A stretch of DNA of 64,000 nt from Nocardia harenae NBRC 108248 (GCF_001612885.1 NZ_BDBH01000004.1:496001-560000); one strand, 5' to 3'; positions 33,744 to 42,171 are shown, numbered from the stretch's first letter. Made by a program: numbers and translations. The notes: a model not told the origin generated them from the letters alone.

Positions 33744-34753
33744 GCGGGCTGCGGCCGCTGGCCGGGCTGCGCGTGGCCGAGCTGGACCATTCGCCTGCGC
33801 TCGCCGTGTGCGGCATGTACCTCGCCGGGCTCGGCGCGGAGCTCACCGATTTCGCCGCCGCGGAGCGCGGGGCCGACTCCGCCCTCGCCGATTACCTCGG
33901 TGCGGACAAGCGCGCCGCGGCCGAGCCGTTCGACCCGCGCGAGGCGGGCGCCTACGACATCCTGCTGTGCACCCGCCCGCCTGCCGAGCTGCCCGCGCAC
34001 GTGATCGCCGTCGTGGTGTCGCCCTTCGGCCGCACCGGGCCGCGGGCCGGGTGGCAGGGCGGCGACTTCCTGGCCCAGGCCGCCTCCGGGCTGATGAGCC
34101 TGATCGGCGACGCGGACGACGCGCCGCTCGCCATGGGCGGACACCAGATCGAATACACCGCGGGAGTCGCCGCGTTCACCGCGACCATGGTGGCGCTGCG
34201 CGCCCGCGACCGCGACGGGCTCGGACAGATCGTGGAGACCTCGCTGTTCGAGACCGCCGCCTACATCGAGTGGAAGGGGCGGATGTACCAGCAGGCGGGG
34301 AACGAACTGCGGCGCGGAGACCGCTCCGGCCCGATCGTCACGCGGTGCGCGGACGGGTACTTCGGCTTCTACTACCGGGAGATCGATTGGCCTGCGATCC
34401 TGCGGGTCTTCGGCTCCGCGCGGCTGTCCGATCCCCGCTTCGCCACCCACGCCGACCGGAGCGCCAACCAGGACGAGCTGATCGCGGTGCTCGACGAGCT
34501 CTCCCGCGACCTCCGCCGCGACGAGCTGTACCGCAGGCTGCAGGCCGAGCGGGTGCCGGTCGGGCCGGTCTTCGACGCCGCCGACCTGCTCGGCTCGCCG
34601 CAGTACGCGGAGCGCGCCTTCTTCACGCCGCTCGGCGGCGACGGGGTCCGGCCGGAGTTGCCGGTGACCTTCAACGGCGCGCGCAGCGCCGGGCCGCCCG
34701 CCCTTCCCCCGCACCGACCGAACGACTCCGTCCGAGGGGAGACCTCCGAATGA
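33740..34753 (+). CDS. CaiB/BaiF-like CoA-transferase subunit, shortened and atypical
   Basis: A 337-aa family III CoA-transferase-like protein. The N-terminal LAGLRVAELDHSPALAVCGM is kept, but the usual DLGADVIKVE strand is AGLGAELTDF, so CoA contacts may differ. At the catalytic position, DGLGQIVETSLFETAAY has Glu171 where the family has Asp. It is 60-90 residues shorter than most members. GTG at 33740 is used. ATGA overlap couples it to the next CaiB gene; adjacent unequal CaiB genes suggest a heteromer like BbsEF. Confidence 0.82.
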   Translation: MSGLRPLAGLRVAELDHSPALAVCGMYLAGLGAELTDFAAAERGADSALADYLGADKRAAAEPFDPREAGAYDILLCTRPPAELPAHVIAVVVSPFGRTGPRAGWQGGDFLAQAASGLMSLIGDADDAPLAMGGHQIEYTAGVAAFTATMVALRARDRDGLGQIVETSLFETAAYIEWKGRMYQQAGNELRRGDRSGPIVTRCADGYFGFYYREIDWPAILRVFGSARLSDPRFATHADRSANQDELIAVLDELSRDLRRDELYRRLQAERVPVGPVFDAADLLGSPQYAERAFFTPLGGDGVRPELPVTFNGARSAGPPALPPHRPNDSVRGETSE

Positions 34754-36042
34754 CGCTTCCGCTGGCCGGCGTCCGCGTCCTCGACCTGGGGATCATCACC
34801 GCGGGCGCCGCCTCGTCGCAGGTGCTCGCCGACTTCGGCGCCGATGTGATCAAGGTCGAGTCCACCACCTATACCGACCCGTTCCGCAACTGGACCCAGG
34901 TGACCGGCGGCGGATCGAGGGACCTCAACGCCAGCCCGGCCTTCCACGCGGTGAACCGGGGCAAGCGCGGCATCGCCGTCGACCTGAAGACCGGCGCGGG
35001 CCGCGAGCTCTTCCTCGCGCTGGTCGAGGAGGCCGACATCGTGGTGGAGAACTTCCGCCGCGGCGTCCTCGAACGGCTCGGTATCGGGTTCGACCGGCTG
35101 CGCGCGGTCAACTCGCGGATCGTGCTGCTCTCGCTGAGCAGCCAGGGTTCGACCGGCCCGGAGCGCGACTACATCTCCTTCGGCTCGACGCTGGAGGGCA
35201 TCGGCGGGCTGATGTCGCTCACCGGCTATGCCGAGGACCGGCCGGTCTGGACCGGCAACAACATCAACTACCCGGACCAGCTGGTCTCGGTGATCGCCCC
35301 CGGGCTGGCGCTGGCCGGGCTCCGGCTGCGGGACTCGACCGGGATCGCGGTGCACGTCGACCATGCCCAGCGCGAAGCGGTGACCAGCGCGATGGGGGAG
35401 GAGATCGTGCGCGCGAGCCGGGGACTGCCCCGCCCGCCGCGCGGATCGAACTCCAACCCCGCCTGCGCGCCCTGGGGTGTCTACCCGGCGGCGGGCGACG
35501 ACCGGTGGATCGCCGTCGCCGTGGCCACGGACCGGCAGTGGCGCGCGCTGTGCGCGGTGCTCGGCCTGCCGCACCTGGCCGACGACGCCCGGTACGCGAC
35601 CACGGCGGATCGGATCGCCGCGCGCGCCGAGCTCGATCGGTTGCTCGCCGCTGCCTGCCGGAACCGGGACAAGGTCGCCCTCGCCGAGGAGCTGCAGGCG
35701 GCGGGGGTGCCCGCGGCGCCGGTGCTCACCCCCGGTGAGGTGCTCGCCGACGCGCAGCTGGCGGCGCTGGGGTTCCCGCAGCGCACCCCGGGCGGCACCC
35801 TGCTGCACCGCGGCTTCGCGGCCCGGCTCTCCCGGACCCCCGCCGCCGTGCGCCGCCGGGCCCCACGGCTCGGCGAACACACCGCCGAGGTGCTGCGGGA
35901 GGTGCTCGTCCTGGACGAGGATCGAATCGAGCACCTGCGCGCGGCGGACGCGATCTTCTGCGATCCCGGCGCCGCGGCCGTGCCCGCCGAAGCGTCCCCC
36001 GATACCGAAGACCTTCCCGCACGAGAGGCCGCTCAACGATGA
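34750..36042 (+). CDS. CaiB/BaiF family CoA-transferase with Glu at the nucleophile position
   Basis: A 430-aa protein with full N-terminal motifs: LAGVRVLDLGIITAGAASSQ and DFGADVIKVES, then VVENFRRGVLERLG. Alignment of STGIAVHVDHAQREAVTS with the family pattern TGxGQxVDVSLLDA puts Glu209 at the catalytic Asp. The C-terminal domain has APWGVYPAAGDDRWIAVAV and PRLGEHTAEVLREV. It starts by ATGA overlap with the previous CaiB gene and ends by ATGA overlap with the aldehyde dehydrogenase gene. Probably the larger subunit of a heteromeric CoA-transferase. Confidence 0.88.
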   Translation: MTLPLAGVRVLDLGIITAGAASSQVLADFGADVIKVESTTYTDPFRNWTQVTGGGSRDLNASPAFHAVNRGKRGIAVDLKTGAGRELFLALVEEADIVVENFRRGVLERLGIGFDRLRAVNSRIVLLSLSSQGSTGPERDYISFGSTLEGIGGLMSLTGYAEDRPVWTGNNINYPDQLVSVIAPGLALAGLRLRDSTGIAVHVDHAQREAVTSAMGEEIVRASRGLPRPPRGSNSNPACAPWGVYPAAGDDRWIAVAVATDRQWRALCAVLGLPHLADDARYATTADRIAARAELDRLLAAACRNRDKVALAEELQAAGVPAAPVLTPGEVLADAQLAALGFPQRTPGGTLLHRGFAARLSRTPAAVRRRAPRLGEHTAEVLREVLVLDEDRIEHLRAADAIFCDPGAAAVPAEASPDTEDLPAREAAQR

Positions 36043-37541
36043 CCGCCACCGTCTCGAATCCCGTCGGCACCGTCGGCAACAGGTTCCCGGAGTTCCGGCC
36101 CGAGGAGCAGTACCGGATGCTCATCGGCGACGACTGGGTGGCCGCGGCCGACGGCGCGACCTTCCGCTGCTTCGACCCCTTCGACGACCGGGAGTGGGGC
36201 CACGTGCCGCTGGCCGGGGAGTACGACGTCGCGCGCGCCGTCGCCGCGGCCCGCGCCGCCTTCGAGGGCTGGGCGACGACGCCTGCGCTGCAGCGCGCGC
36301 TGATCCTGCAGCGGTGGGCGCAGCTGATCCGGGACAACGTGGAGGCGCTCGCGCGGTTGCAGGTGCACGAGAACGGCAAGACGATCACCGAGATGCGCGG
36401 CGCGAGCGAGTTCCTCGCGATGACCGCCGACTACTTCGCGCAACTCGCGCTCGGGCCGGTCGGGCTCACGATCGAGCCCGAGGTGCCCGGGCACGAGGCG
36501 TGGACGCTGCGGCAGCCGATCGGGGTGGTCGCCGCGATCGCCCCGTGGAACAACCCGCTCGGCCTGCTGTCCTGGAAACTGTTCCCCGCGCTGGCCGCGG
36601 GCAACACCGTCGTCGTGAAGCCCTCCGAGGTCACTCCGGCCTCGACGCTGCTGCTCGCCCGGCTCGGCCGGGAGGCGGGGCTGCCGCCGGGGACGGTCAA
36701 CGTCGTCACCGGTGCCGGGGCCACCGGTGCCGCGCTCGTCGAATCGCCCGGGATCGACAAGATCGCCTTCACCGGGTCGAGCGCGACCGGCGCGCGGATC
36801 GCCCGCAGCGCCGCGGCGCGGTTCGTGCGCACCACGCTCGAGCTCGGCGGCAAGGGCGCGCAGCTGGTCTTCGCCGACGCCGATCTCGACGCGGCGACCT
36901 CGTCGCTGGTCAACGGGATCGTCGCCGGAACGGGGCAGGCGTGCAACGCCGGTTCCCGGGTGCTGGTGCACGACGACGTCCACGACGAGGTGGTCGAGGC
37001 GCTGTGCCGGAAGCTCGGCGAGGTCAGGATCGGCGACCCGCTCGATCCCGAGTCGGTGATCGGTCCGCTGGCCTCGCGTCCGCAGTACGAGAAGGTGACC
37101 GGGTATCTCGACATCGCCGCGGCGGAGGGTTCCGAGCTGCTCTTCGGTGGACGGCGCGGGAGCGAGATCGACGGCATCGAGTCGGGGCGGTTCGTGGAGC
37201 CGACCCTGTACGCGACGCCGGAACCGTCGTCGCGCATCCGCCGGGAGGAGATCTTCGGCCCGGTCGGCGGGGTGATCCGGTTCCGCGACGACGACGAGGC
37301 GATGCGCATCGCCAACGAGACGCGGTTCGGCCTCGTCGCCGGGCTGTGGACCACCGATGTGTCCCGCGCGCACCGGCTCGCGCGGCGCCTGGAGTCCGGC
37401 GTGGTCTGGATCAACACCTGGCGCGCGTTCAGCAACAACGTGCCCTTCGGCGGGGTGAAGAGCAGCGGCGTCGGCCGCGAGATCGGCCCGGACGCGCTGC
37501 GCGAGTACACCGAGACCAAGTCGATCTGGCTCGGGCTGTGA
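36039..37541 (+). CDS. Aldehyde dehydrogenase (NAD(P)-dependent)
   Basis: A 500-aa aldehyde dehydrogenase. It has IAPWNNPLGLL near residue 165, the Glu in LELGGKGAQLVF near 268, and the catalytic Cys302 in GTGQACNAGSR. The C-terminus reads PFGGVKSSGVGREIG. It oxidises an aldehyde to an acid, or to an acyl-CoA if it uses CoA. Coupled on both sides by overlaps, it must be part of the CaiB operon; it has no counterpart in the bbs operon and may supply the acid that receives CoA. Confidence 0.93.
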   Translation: MTATVSNPVGTVGNRFPEFRPEEQYRMLIGDDWVAAADGATFRCFDPFDDREWGHVPLAGEYDVARAVAAARAAFEGWATTPALQRALILQRWAQLIRDNVEALARLQVHENGKTITEMRGASEFLAMTADYFAQLALGPVGLTIEPEVPGHEAWTLRQPIGVVAAIAPWNNPLGLLSWKLFPALAAGNTVVVKPSEVTPASTLLLARLGREAGLPPGTVNVVTGAGATGAALVESPGIDKIAFTGSSATGARIARSAAARFVRTTLELGGKGAQLVFADADLDAATSSLVNGIVAGTGQACNAGSRVLVHDDVHDEVVEALCRKLGEVRIGDPLDPESVIGPLASRPQYEKVTGYLDIAAAEGSELLFGGRRGSEIDGIESGRFVEPTLYATPEPSSRIRREEIFGPVGGVIRFRDDDEAMRIANETRFGLVAGLWTTDVSRAHRLARRLESGVVWINTWRAFSNNVPFGGVKSSGVGREIGPDALREYTETKSIWLGL

Positions 37542-39040
37542 CCGCGCGGGCCGAAGGCGCGGCGGCGCTCGCCGAGGCGGGCGGGCCCGCGCTGACGCGC
37601 TGGTTCACCGATCGGCTCTGGTCGGAGATCGGCGGGGGCGCACCCCTGCCGGGTGCCGTCACCGTCACCGGGGACGGCGACCTCGGCACCCCGTTCCCGC
37701 TGCTCGACCTCGCGGCGGCGAGCTTCGCCGTCACCGGTGCGGCCGTCGCGGAGCTGCTCCGCGCGGCGGGGCACGACGCGCCCGCGGTGGCGGTGGATCG
37801 GCTCTCCGCTGGCACCTGGTTCGACGTTCCGCTGGCGCCGACCCGCTACGCCGACGCCCCGGAGCCGCACGGGGTGCACTCGGGGTGGATGGCGGAGTTC
37901 CGCACCGCGGACGCGCGCTGGATTCGCGTGCAGGCCTCCTTCCCGACGCTGCGCCGCAGGCTCTGCGCGGCGCTCGGCGTGCGCGAGGATCCGGACGAGA
38001 TCGGCCGCGCGCTGGGCGAGCTGGCGGCCGAGGACGCCGAGCGGCGGATCACCGCGGCGGGAGCCGCGGCGGCGGTCGGCCGCTCCCTGGCGGAGTGGCG
38101 GCACAGCCCGCAGGGCAGCGCGGTCGCGTGGGAGCCCTTCGCCGCCGGGCGGACCACGCTGACCCGCACCGCGCGGTGGACGCCGCATCCGGAGCGGCCC
38201 CTGCTCGGCGTCCGGGTACTCGACATGACCCGGATCGTGGCCGGTCCGATGGCCACCCGGATGCTGGCGGCGCTCGGGGCCGAGGTACTGCGGATCGACC
38301 CGCCCGACGGCGACGAGGTCGCCATGATGGGCCCCACCGACATCTGCCTCGGCAAGCGGTGGGCACTGCTCGATGCCAGAACCCCGGAGGGGCGGCAGCG
38401 CTACCGCGAACTGCTCGCCTCGGCCGATGTGCTCGTGCACGGCTACCGGCCTGGCGCGGTGGACGGCCTCGGCTTCGACGAGCAGGCGCGCGCCGAGATC
38501 AGCCCCGGGCTGGTCGAGGTGACGCTGGACGCCTTCGGCTGGACCGGCCCGCTGCGCGGGCGGCGCGGCTTCGACACCATCGTGCAGTTCGCCTCCGGGC
38601 TGGCCGACGAATTCGCCCGGTGGGGGAGCGCCGATCCCGGACGGCTGCCGCTGAATTCGCTCGGGCACCGGGTGGACGGATCCCGGCCCCGGATTCTGCC
38701 GATCGAGATCCTCGACTTCGCGACGGGCTACGCGATGGCGGCGGCGGCGATCGCCGGGCTGCGCAGGCAACTGACGGAAGGAACGGGATCGATCACGAAA
38801 CTCTCGCTCGCGCGCACCGCGGGGCTGCTCACCGAGCCGCGATTCACCCCGGCGGCCGGGTTCGTGGAGCTGCCCTTCGCGGCGGCCGAGCGGCCGCGGG
38901 TCCGGGAGATGAACCGGCGGCCGTCGCGCCGTCTCGAATTCCCGGTGCGGCTCGAGGGAGTCGAGCTGTTCTGGGACCGGCCCGCCGAGAATCCGGGTTC
39001 GTCGGCCGCGCGCTGGGCCACCACCCGCCCGGACCGCTGA
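37538..39040 (+). CDS. Unusual CaiB/BaiF-like protein with rearranged halves
   Basis: A 500-aa protein. Residues 1-220 resemble the C-terminal part of a CaiB protein (GWMAEFRTADARWIRVQASF near 115, then CAALGVREDPDEIG). Residues 225-440 resemble the N-terminal part (LLGVRVLDMTRIVAGPMATR, ALGAEVLRIDPP, VLVHGYRPGAVDGLGF). The order is thus the reverse of the usual one, as in a circular permutation or a fused half-duplication. At the nucleophile position, GSITKLSLARTAGLL has Arg426 instead of Asp, so it is probably not a transferase by itself. GTG at 37538 overlaps the aldehyde dehydrogenase stop. Confidence 0.75.
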   Translation: MTARAEGAAALAEAGGPALTRWFTDRLWSEIGGGAPLPGAVTVTGDGDLGTPFPLLDLAAASFAVTGAAVAELLRAAGHDAPAVAVDRLSAGTWFDVPLAPTRYADAPEPHGVHSGWMAEFRTADARWIRVQASFPTLRRRLCAALGVREDPDEIGRALGELAAEDAERRITAAGAAAAVGRSLAEWRHSPQGSAVAWEPFAAGRTTLTRTARWTPHPERPLLGVRVLDMTRIVAGPMATRMLAALGAEVLRIDPPDGDEVAMMGPTDICLGKRWALLDARTPEGRQRYRELLASADVLVHGYRPGAVDGLGFDEQARAEISPGLVEVTLDAFGWTGPLRGRRGFDTIVQFASGLADEFARWGSADPGRLPLNSLGHRVDGSRPRILPIEILDFATGYAMAAAAIAGLRRQLTEGTGSITKLSLARTAGLLTEPRFTPAAGFVELPFAAAERPRVREMNRRPSRRLEFPVRLEGVELFWDRPAENPGSSAARWATTRPDR

Positions 39041-39115
39041 AGCCGGGCACGCACAATGGTTCCGAGACGTTCGGCCGCCGCGGCAGGCACCCCGCCGCCG
39101 GGTAACCTCGGCGCG

Positions 39116-39754
39116 GTGAGCGCTCCGAAGTCACCGGCGAACGACGATCAGGCCAGTCGCAAGGATCGAATCCTGCGCGCCGCGGCCGAGGAGTTCGCCG
39201 ACAAGGGCGAGGCCGCGGTGCGCATCGATGAGATCGCGCGCCGCAGCGGAGTCAACAAGCAACTCATCTACTACTACTTCGGCTCCAAGGCGGAGCTCTA
39301 CGCCGCGGTCCTGCAGATGATGGTGGAGAACAACGTCGCCATGTGGGAGGAGACGGCGAAGTCGAACCTGATGGCGGGCGTCCGGCGGCTGCTGGCCGCC
39401 AAGGACGACGACGACATCGCGTGGTCCCGCCTGCTCGCCTGGGAGGGCATCGAGTACGGGGGGTCGCGCGGTGACGAGAAGATCGTGCTGCAGAGCCGCC
39501 GCACCAAGGCCTACTCCGGGGTGACCGAGCTGTTCCGGCGCGCGCAGTCGGCGGGCGAGCTGGCCCCGCAGCTCGATGCCGAGATGCTGACCGTCGTCTG
39601 GTCGCTGCTGAACATGAGCCAGACCCTGCTGCCGCAGGTGGTCGAGATGGTCACCGGGCTGGATCCGGCCGGCGCGGAGTACGCCGAGCGGGTGCGCGCC
39701 TTCTGCCTGACGCTCGTCGAGCACCTCGGCCCTGGTGGTACCGCACCCGAGTGA
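39116..39754 (+). CDS. TetR/AcrR-family regulator, candidate motif A repressor
   Basis: A 212-aa TetR protein; HTH at about residues 16-60 (RILRAAAEEFADKGEAAVR, DEIARRSGVNKQLIYYYFG). It is the closest relative in the window of the TetR at 1805 (35 of 54 residues identical over the HTH). GTG at 39116 lacks a ribosome site; -10 TAACCT at 39103-39108 lies seven bases before it, so the mRNA is probably leaderless. It ends the CaiB operon and is the likely repressor of motif A at 33.5 kb. Confidence 0.88.
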   Translation: MSAPKSPANDDQASRKDRILRAAAEEFADKGEAAVRIDEIARRSGVNKQLIYYYFGSKAELYAAVLQMMVENNVAMWEETAKSNLMAGVRRLLAAKDDDDIAWSRLLAWEGIEYGGSRGDEKIVLQSRRTKAYSGVTELFRRAQSAGELAPQLDAEMLTVVWSLLNMSQTLLPQVVEMVTGLDPAGAEYAERVRAFCLTLVEHLGPGGTAPE

Positions 39755-39774
39755 CCCGGCTCGCACCGCGCCCG

Positions 39775-40332
39775 CTACGGCCGCAGTCCGTCCAGGATGA
39801 TGGCGACGACCCGGTGCGCGACGTCGGGGGTGTGGTTGCGCACCGCTTGGCAGGCCACGATGATCGCCTTGGCCTCCCGCAGGGTGAGGTCCGCGCGCAC
39901 CGTTCCGGCCTGCTGCGCCGCGGCGAGCAGTTCGGCGAGCAACTCCATGAACTGCGCTTCGGCCTGCGGCACGACATCGCTGTCGGCGCCCGCACCCGCG
40001 ATGGCCTGAGCCAGCCCCTGGTCGGCGGCGCCCCACTCCAGCGCCATCGCGCGGATGAAGCCGGCCAGCGCGGCACCGGGCGAGCCGGTCTCCAGCAGGG
40101 CTCGACCGGCGGCGACGATCTGACCGAGACGATGGGCGATGACAGCCGCGAAGAGCGCGTCCTTGGTGGGAAAGTGCCGGTAGACGGTGCCCGCGCCGAC
40201 CCCGGCGCGCCGAGCGATCTCATCGATCGGCACCGCCGACCCGATCTCGGCGAAAGCCTGGTATGCGTTCTCCAGCACCGCCTCCCGATTCCGGACGGCG
40301 TCGGCACGCAGGGGTCGGGCACTGTCCGCCAC
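39775..40332 (-). CDS. TetR/AcrR-family regulator divergent from an SDR gene
   Basis: A 185-aa TetR protein. HTH at about residues 15-60 (LENAYQAFAEIGSAVPIDEIARRAGVGAGT region, then VYRHFPTKDALFAAVIAHR). GTG at 40332 follows AGGAGGTGAAATCCCC. It converges on the previous TetR gene and diverges from the SDR at 40448. The operator CGGAGC-N4-GCTCCG lies between, so it probably represses both itself and the SDR. Confidence 0.9.
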   Translation of the reverse strand: MADSARPLRADAVRNREAVLENAYQAFAEIGSAVPIDEIARRAGVGAGTVYRHFPTKDALFAAVIAHRLGQIVAAGRALLETGSPGAALAGFIRAMALEWGAADQGLAQAIAGAGADSDVVPQAEAQFMELLAELLAAAQQAGTVRADLTLREAKAIIVACQAVRNHTPDVAHRVVAIILDGLRP

Positions 40333-40362
40333 GGGGATTTCACCTCCTGTGCGCGACCCCAC

Positions 40363-40432
40363 CTGAAAACGGGGCGCGCGTTCCGTATAGTGGTCGGTAG
40401 AAGCGGAGCAAGCGCTCCGAATACCGATTCTA
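40363..40432. promoter_or_regulatory. Divergent promoters with CGGAGC-N4-GCTCCG operator
   Basis: Plus strand: -35 CTGAAA (40363-40368), 17-bp spacer, -10 TATAGT (40386-40391). Minus strand: -10 TAGAAT (complement of 40427-40432). The perfect 6-bp inverted repeat CGGAGC (40404-40409) and GCTCCG (40414-40419) lies downstream of both -10 elements, where a bound TetR would block both promoters. Confidence 0.7.
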
Positions 40433-40447
40433 CGGAGGAGAGCCTTC

Positions 40448-41356
40448 ATGGCGAAGTGGACCACCACCGATATTCCCGACCAGACCGGGCGCACCGCCAT
40501 CGTCACCGGTGCGAACTCCGGGCTCGGCTTCGAGACCGCCACCGCGCTCGCCGCCAAGGGCGCTCGCGTGGTGCTGGCAGTGCGGGACCTCGACAAGGGT
40601 AAGGCCGCCGCGGAACGCATCATCGCCGACACGCCCGCCGCGCGGGTCGAGCTGCAGCGGCTGGATCTCGGCTCGCTGGCCCAGGTCAGGGCCGCCGCCG
40701 AGGAGCTGAAGGCCGCCCATCCCCGCATCGACCTGCTGGTGAACAACGCCGGGGTGATGTACCCGCCCAAGCAGTACACCGCGGACGGCTTCGAGCTGCA
40801 GTTCGGCACCAACCACCTCGGCCACTTCGCGCTGACCGGGTTGCTGCTCGAGCACCTGCTGCCGGTGCACGGCTCGCGCGTGGTGACCGTCAGCAGCGTC
40901 GGGCACCGGATCCGCGCGTCGATCCACTTCGACGACCTGAACCTGGACAAGAAGTACAGCAAGCTCGAGGGGTACGGGCAGTCGAAGCTCGCGAACCTGC
41001 TGTTCACCTACGAGTTGCAGCGCCGCCTGGCCGCCGCGGGCCAGGACACGGCCGCGCTCGCCGCCCACCCGGGCGGCTCCAACACCGATCTGGGCAGGCA
41101 CCTGCCTGCGGTGATCCGGGTACCGGCGATGCAGCTGTTCTCCCAGTCCGCCGCGATGGGTGCGCTGCCGACCCTGCGCGCCGGCACCGACCCGGCGGCC
41201 CGCGGTGGGCAGTACTACGGCCCCGGCGGCGTCGGCGGGCTGAGCGGCCACCCGGTGCTCGCCGAATCGAGCAAGCAGTCGCACGACACCGAGATCGCGC
41301 GCCGGCTGTGGGAGGTCTCCGAGGATCTCACCGGCGTCTCCTACAGCCTGAACTGA
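40448..41356 (+). CDS. SDR-family oxidoreductase, retinol dehydrogenase-like
   Basis: A 302-aa SDR of the long protochlorophyllide-reductase/retinol-dehydrogenase type. TGANSGLG is near residue 20, NNAGVMYPPK near 98, the Ser in VTVSSVGHR and the catalytic YGQSKLANLL near 178. The C-terminal part (GGQYYGPGGVGGLSGHP) is typical of this group. ATG at 40448 follows GGAGGAGAG. Substrate unknown. The TetR next door is the likely regulator. Confidence 0.9.
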   Translation: MAKWTTTDIPDQTGRTAIVTGANSGLGFETATALAAKGARVVLAVRDLDKGKAAAERIIADTPAARVELQRLDLGSLAQVRAAAEELKAAHPRIDLLVNNAGVMYPPKQYTADGFELQFGTNHLGHFALTGLLLEHLLPVHGSRVVTVSSVGHRIRASIHFDDLNLDKKYSKLEGYGQSKLANLLFTYELQRRLAAAGQDTAALAAHPGGSNTDLGRHLPAVIRVPAMQLFSQSAAMGALPTLRAGTDPAARGGQYYGPGGVGGLSGHPVLAESSKQSHDTEIARRLWEVSEDLTGVSYSLN

Positions 41357-41378
41357 CCGAGCCTACGAGAACAGGACT

Positions 41379-42053
41379 ATGATGCGCATCGTCATCTTCG
41401 GCGCCACCGGCATGGTGGGCCAGGGCGTCCTGGAGGCCTGCCTGCGGGCGGACGCGGTCACCGAGGTCCTGGTGATCGGCCGCTCGCCGACCGGACGCAG
41501 CCACACCAAGCTGCGGGAGATCCGGCACGAGGACTTCACCGACTTCGGCCCCATCGCCGATCAGCTGACCGGGTGGGACGCCTGCCTGTTCTGCCTCGGC
41601 GTCTCGGCGCTCGGCATGAGCGAGGCCGACTACCGGGCGATCACCGTCGACTACACCCTCGCCGCGGCGCGCGCGCTGCTCGCCGCCAACCCCGAGCTCA
41701 CCTTCTGCTACGTCTCCGGCGCGGGCACCGACGGCACCGGCAAGACCCGGATGATGTGGGCGCGGGTCAAGGGCGAACTCGAGAACACCCTGATGGAGAT
41801 GTCGCCGAACGCCTACATGTTCCGGCCGGCGTTCATCGTGCCGCTGCAGGGAACCAAGGCCAAGACCAAGGCCTATGTGGCGCTCTACCGGGTCGTCACC
41901 CCGCTCTATCCGCTGCTGCGCCGGCTCGCACCCCGCCACGTCACGACGAGCCTGCGGCTGGGCGAGGCGATGATCCAGATCATCCGCGACGGCGCGCCCG
42001 AGCGGGTCCTGGAAACGGCCGACATCAACGCGGCCGCCGCGCGCGGGGATTGA
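41379..42053 (+). CDS. NAD(P)-binding epimerase/NmrA-like protein
   Basis: A 224-aa Rossmann protein with RIVIFGATGMVGQGVLEACL at the N-terminus, FCLGVSALGMSEADYRAIT near residue 70 and CYVSGAGTDGTGKTRMMWAR near 110, as in the HTATIP2/YwnB-like group. The SDR Tyr-x3-Lys is not obvious. It follows the SDR gene by 22 bases in the same operon; a hairpin follows at 42121. Two ATG codons in tandem (41379, 41382) may start it. Confidence 0.85.
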   Translation: MMRIVIFGATGMVGQGVLEACLRADAVTEVLVIGRSPTGRSHTKLREIRHEDFTDFGPIADQLTGWDACLFCLGVSALGMSEADYRAITVDYTLAAARALLAANPELTFCYVSGAGTDGTGKTRMMWARVKGELENTLMEMSPNAYMFRPAFIVPLQGTKAKTKAYVALYRVVTPLYPLLRRLAPRHVTTSLRLGEAMIQIIRDGAPERVLETADINAAAARGD

Positions 42054-42120
42054 TCGCGCGCGGCGGCCCGCGCCTTCGGCCGCTCCTCGGGGAGGGGCGG
42101 ACCGTGATGCCGACGACGGT

Positions 42121-42171
42121 GCCGACGCCGACGCTGGTCACTGAGATGTGCTGACCACCGTCGGCGTCGGC
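42121..42171 (+). terminator. Terminator hairpin after the SDR/epimerase operon
   Basis: GCCGACGCCGACGCTGGTCA (42121-42140) pairs with 42152-42171 over 20 bp with one mismatch; the loop is 11 nt. It lies 68 bases past the stop of the epimerase-like gene. Confidence 0.7.

Noticed and set aside
28051-39040. An anaerobic toluene pathway
   Set aside because: No glycyl-radical benzylsuccinate synthase or activase is present, the neighbours are oxygenases, and extra genes (Ltp2-like, aldehyde dehydrogenase) do not belong to the bbs set. Only the module architecture is claimed.
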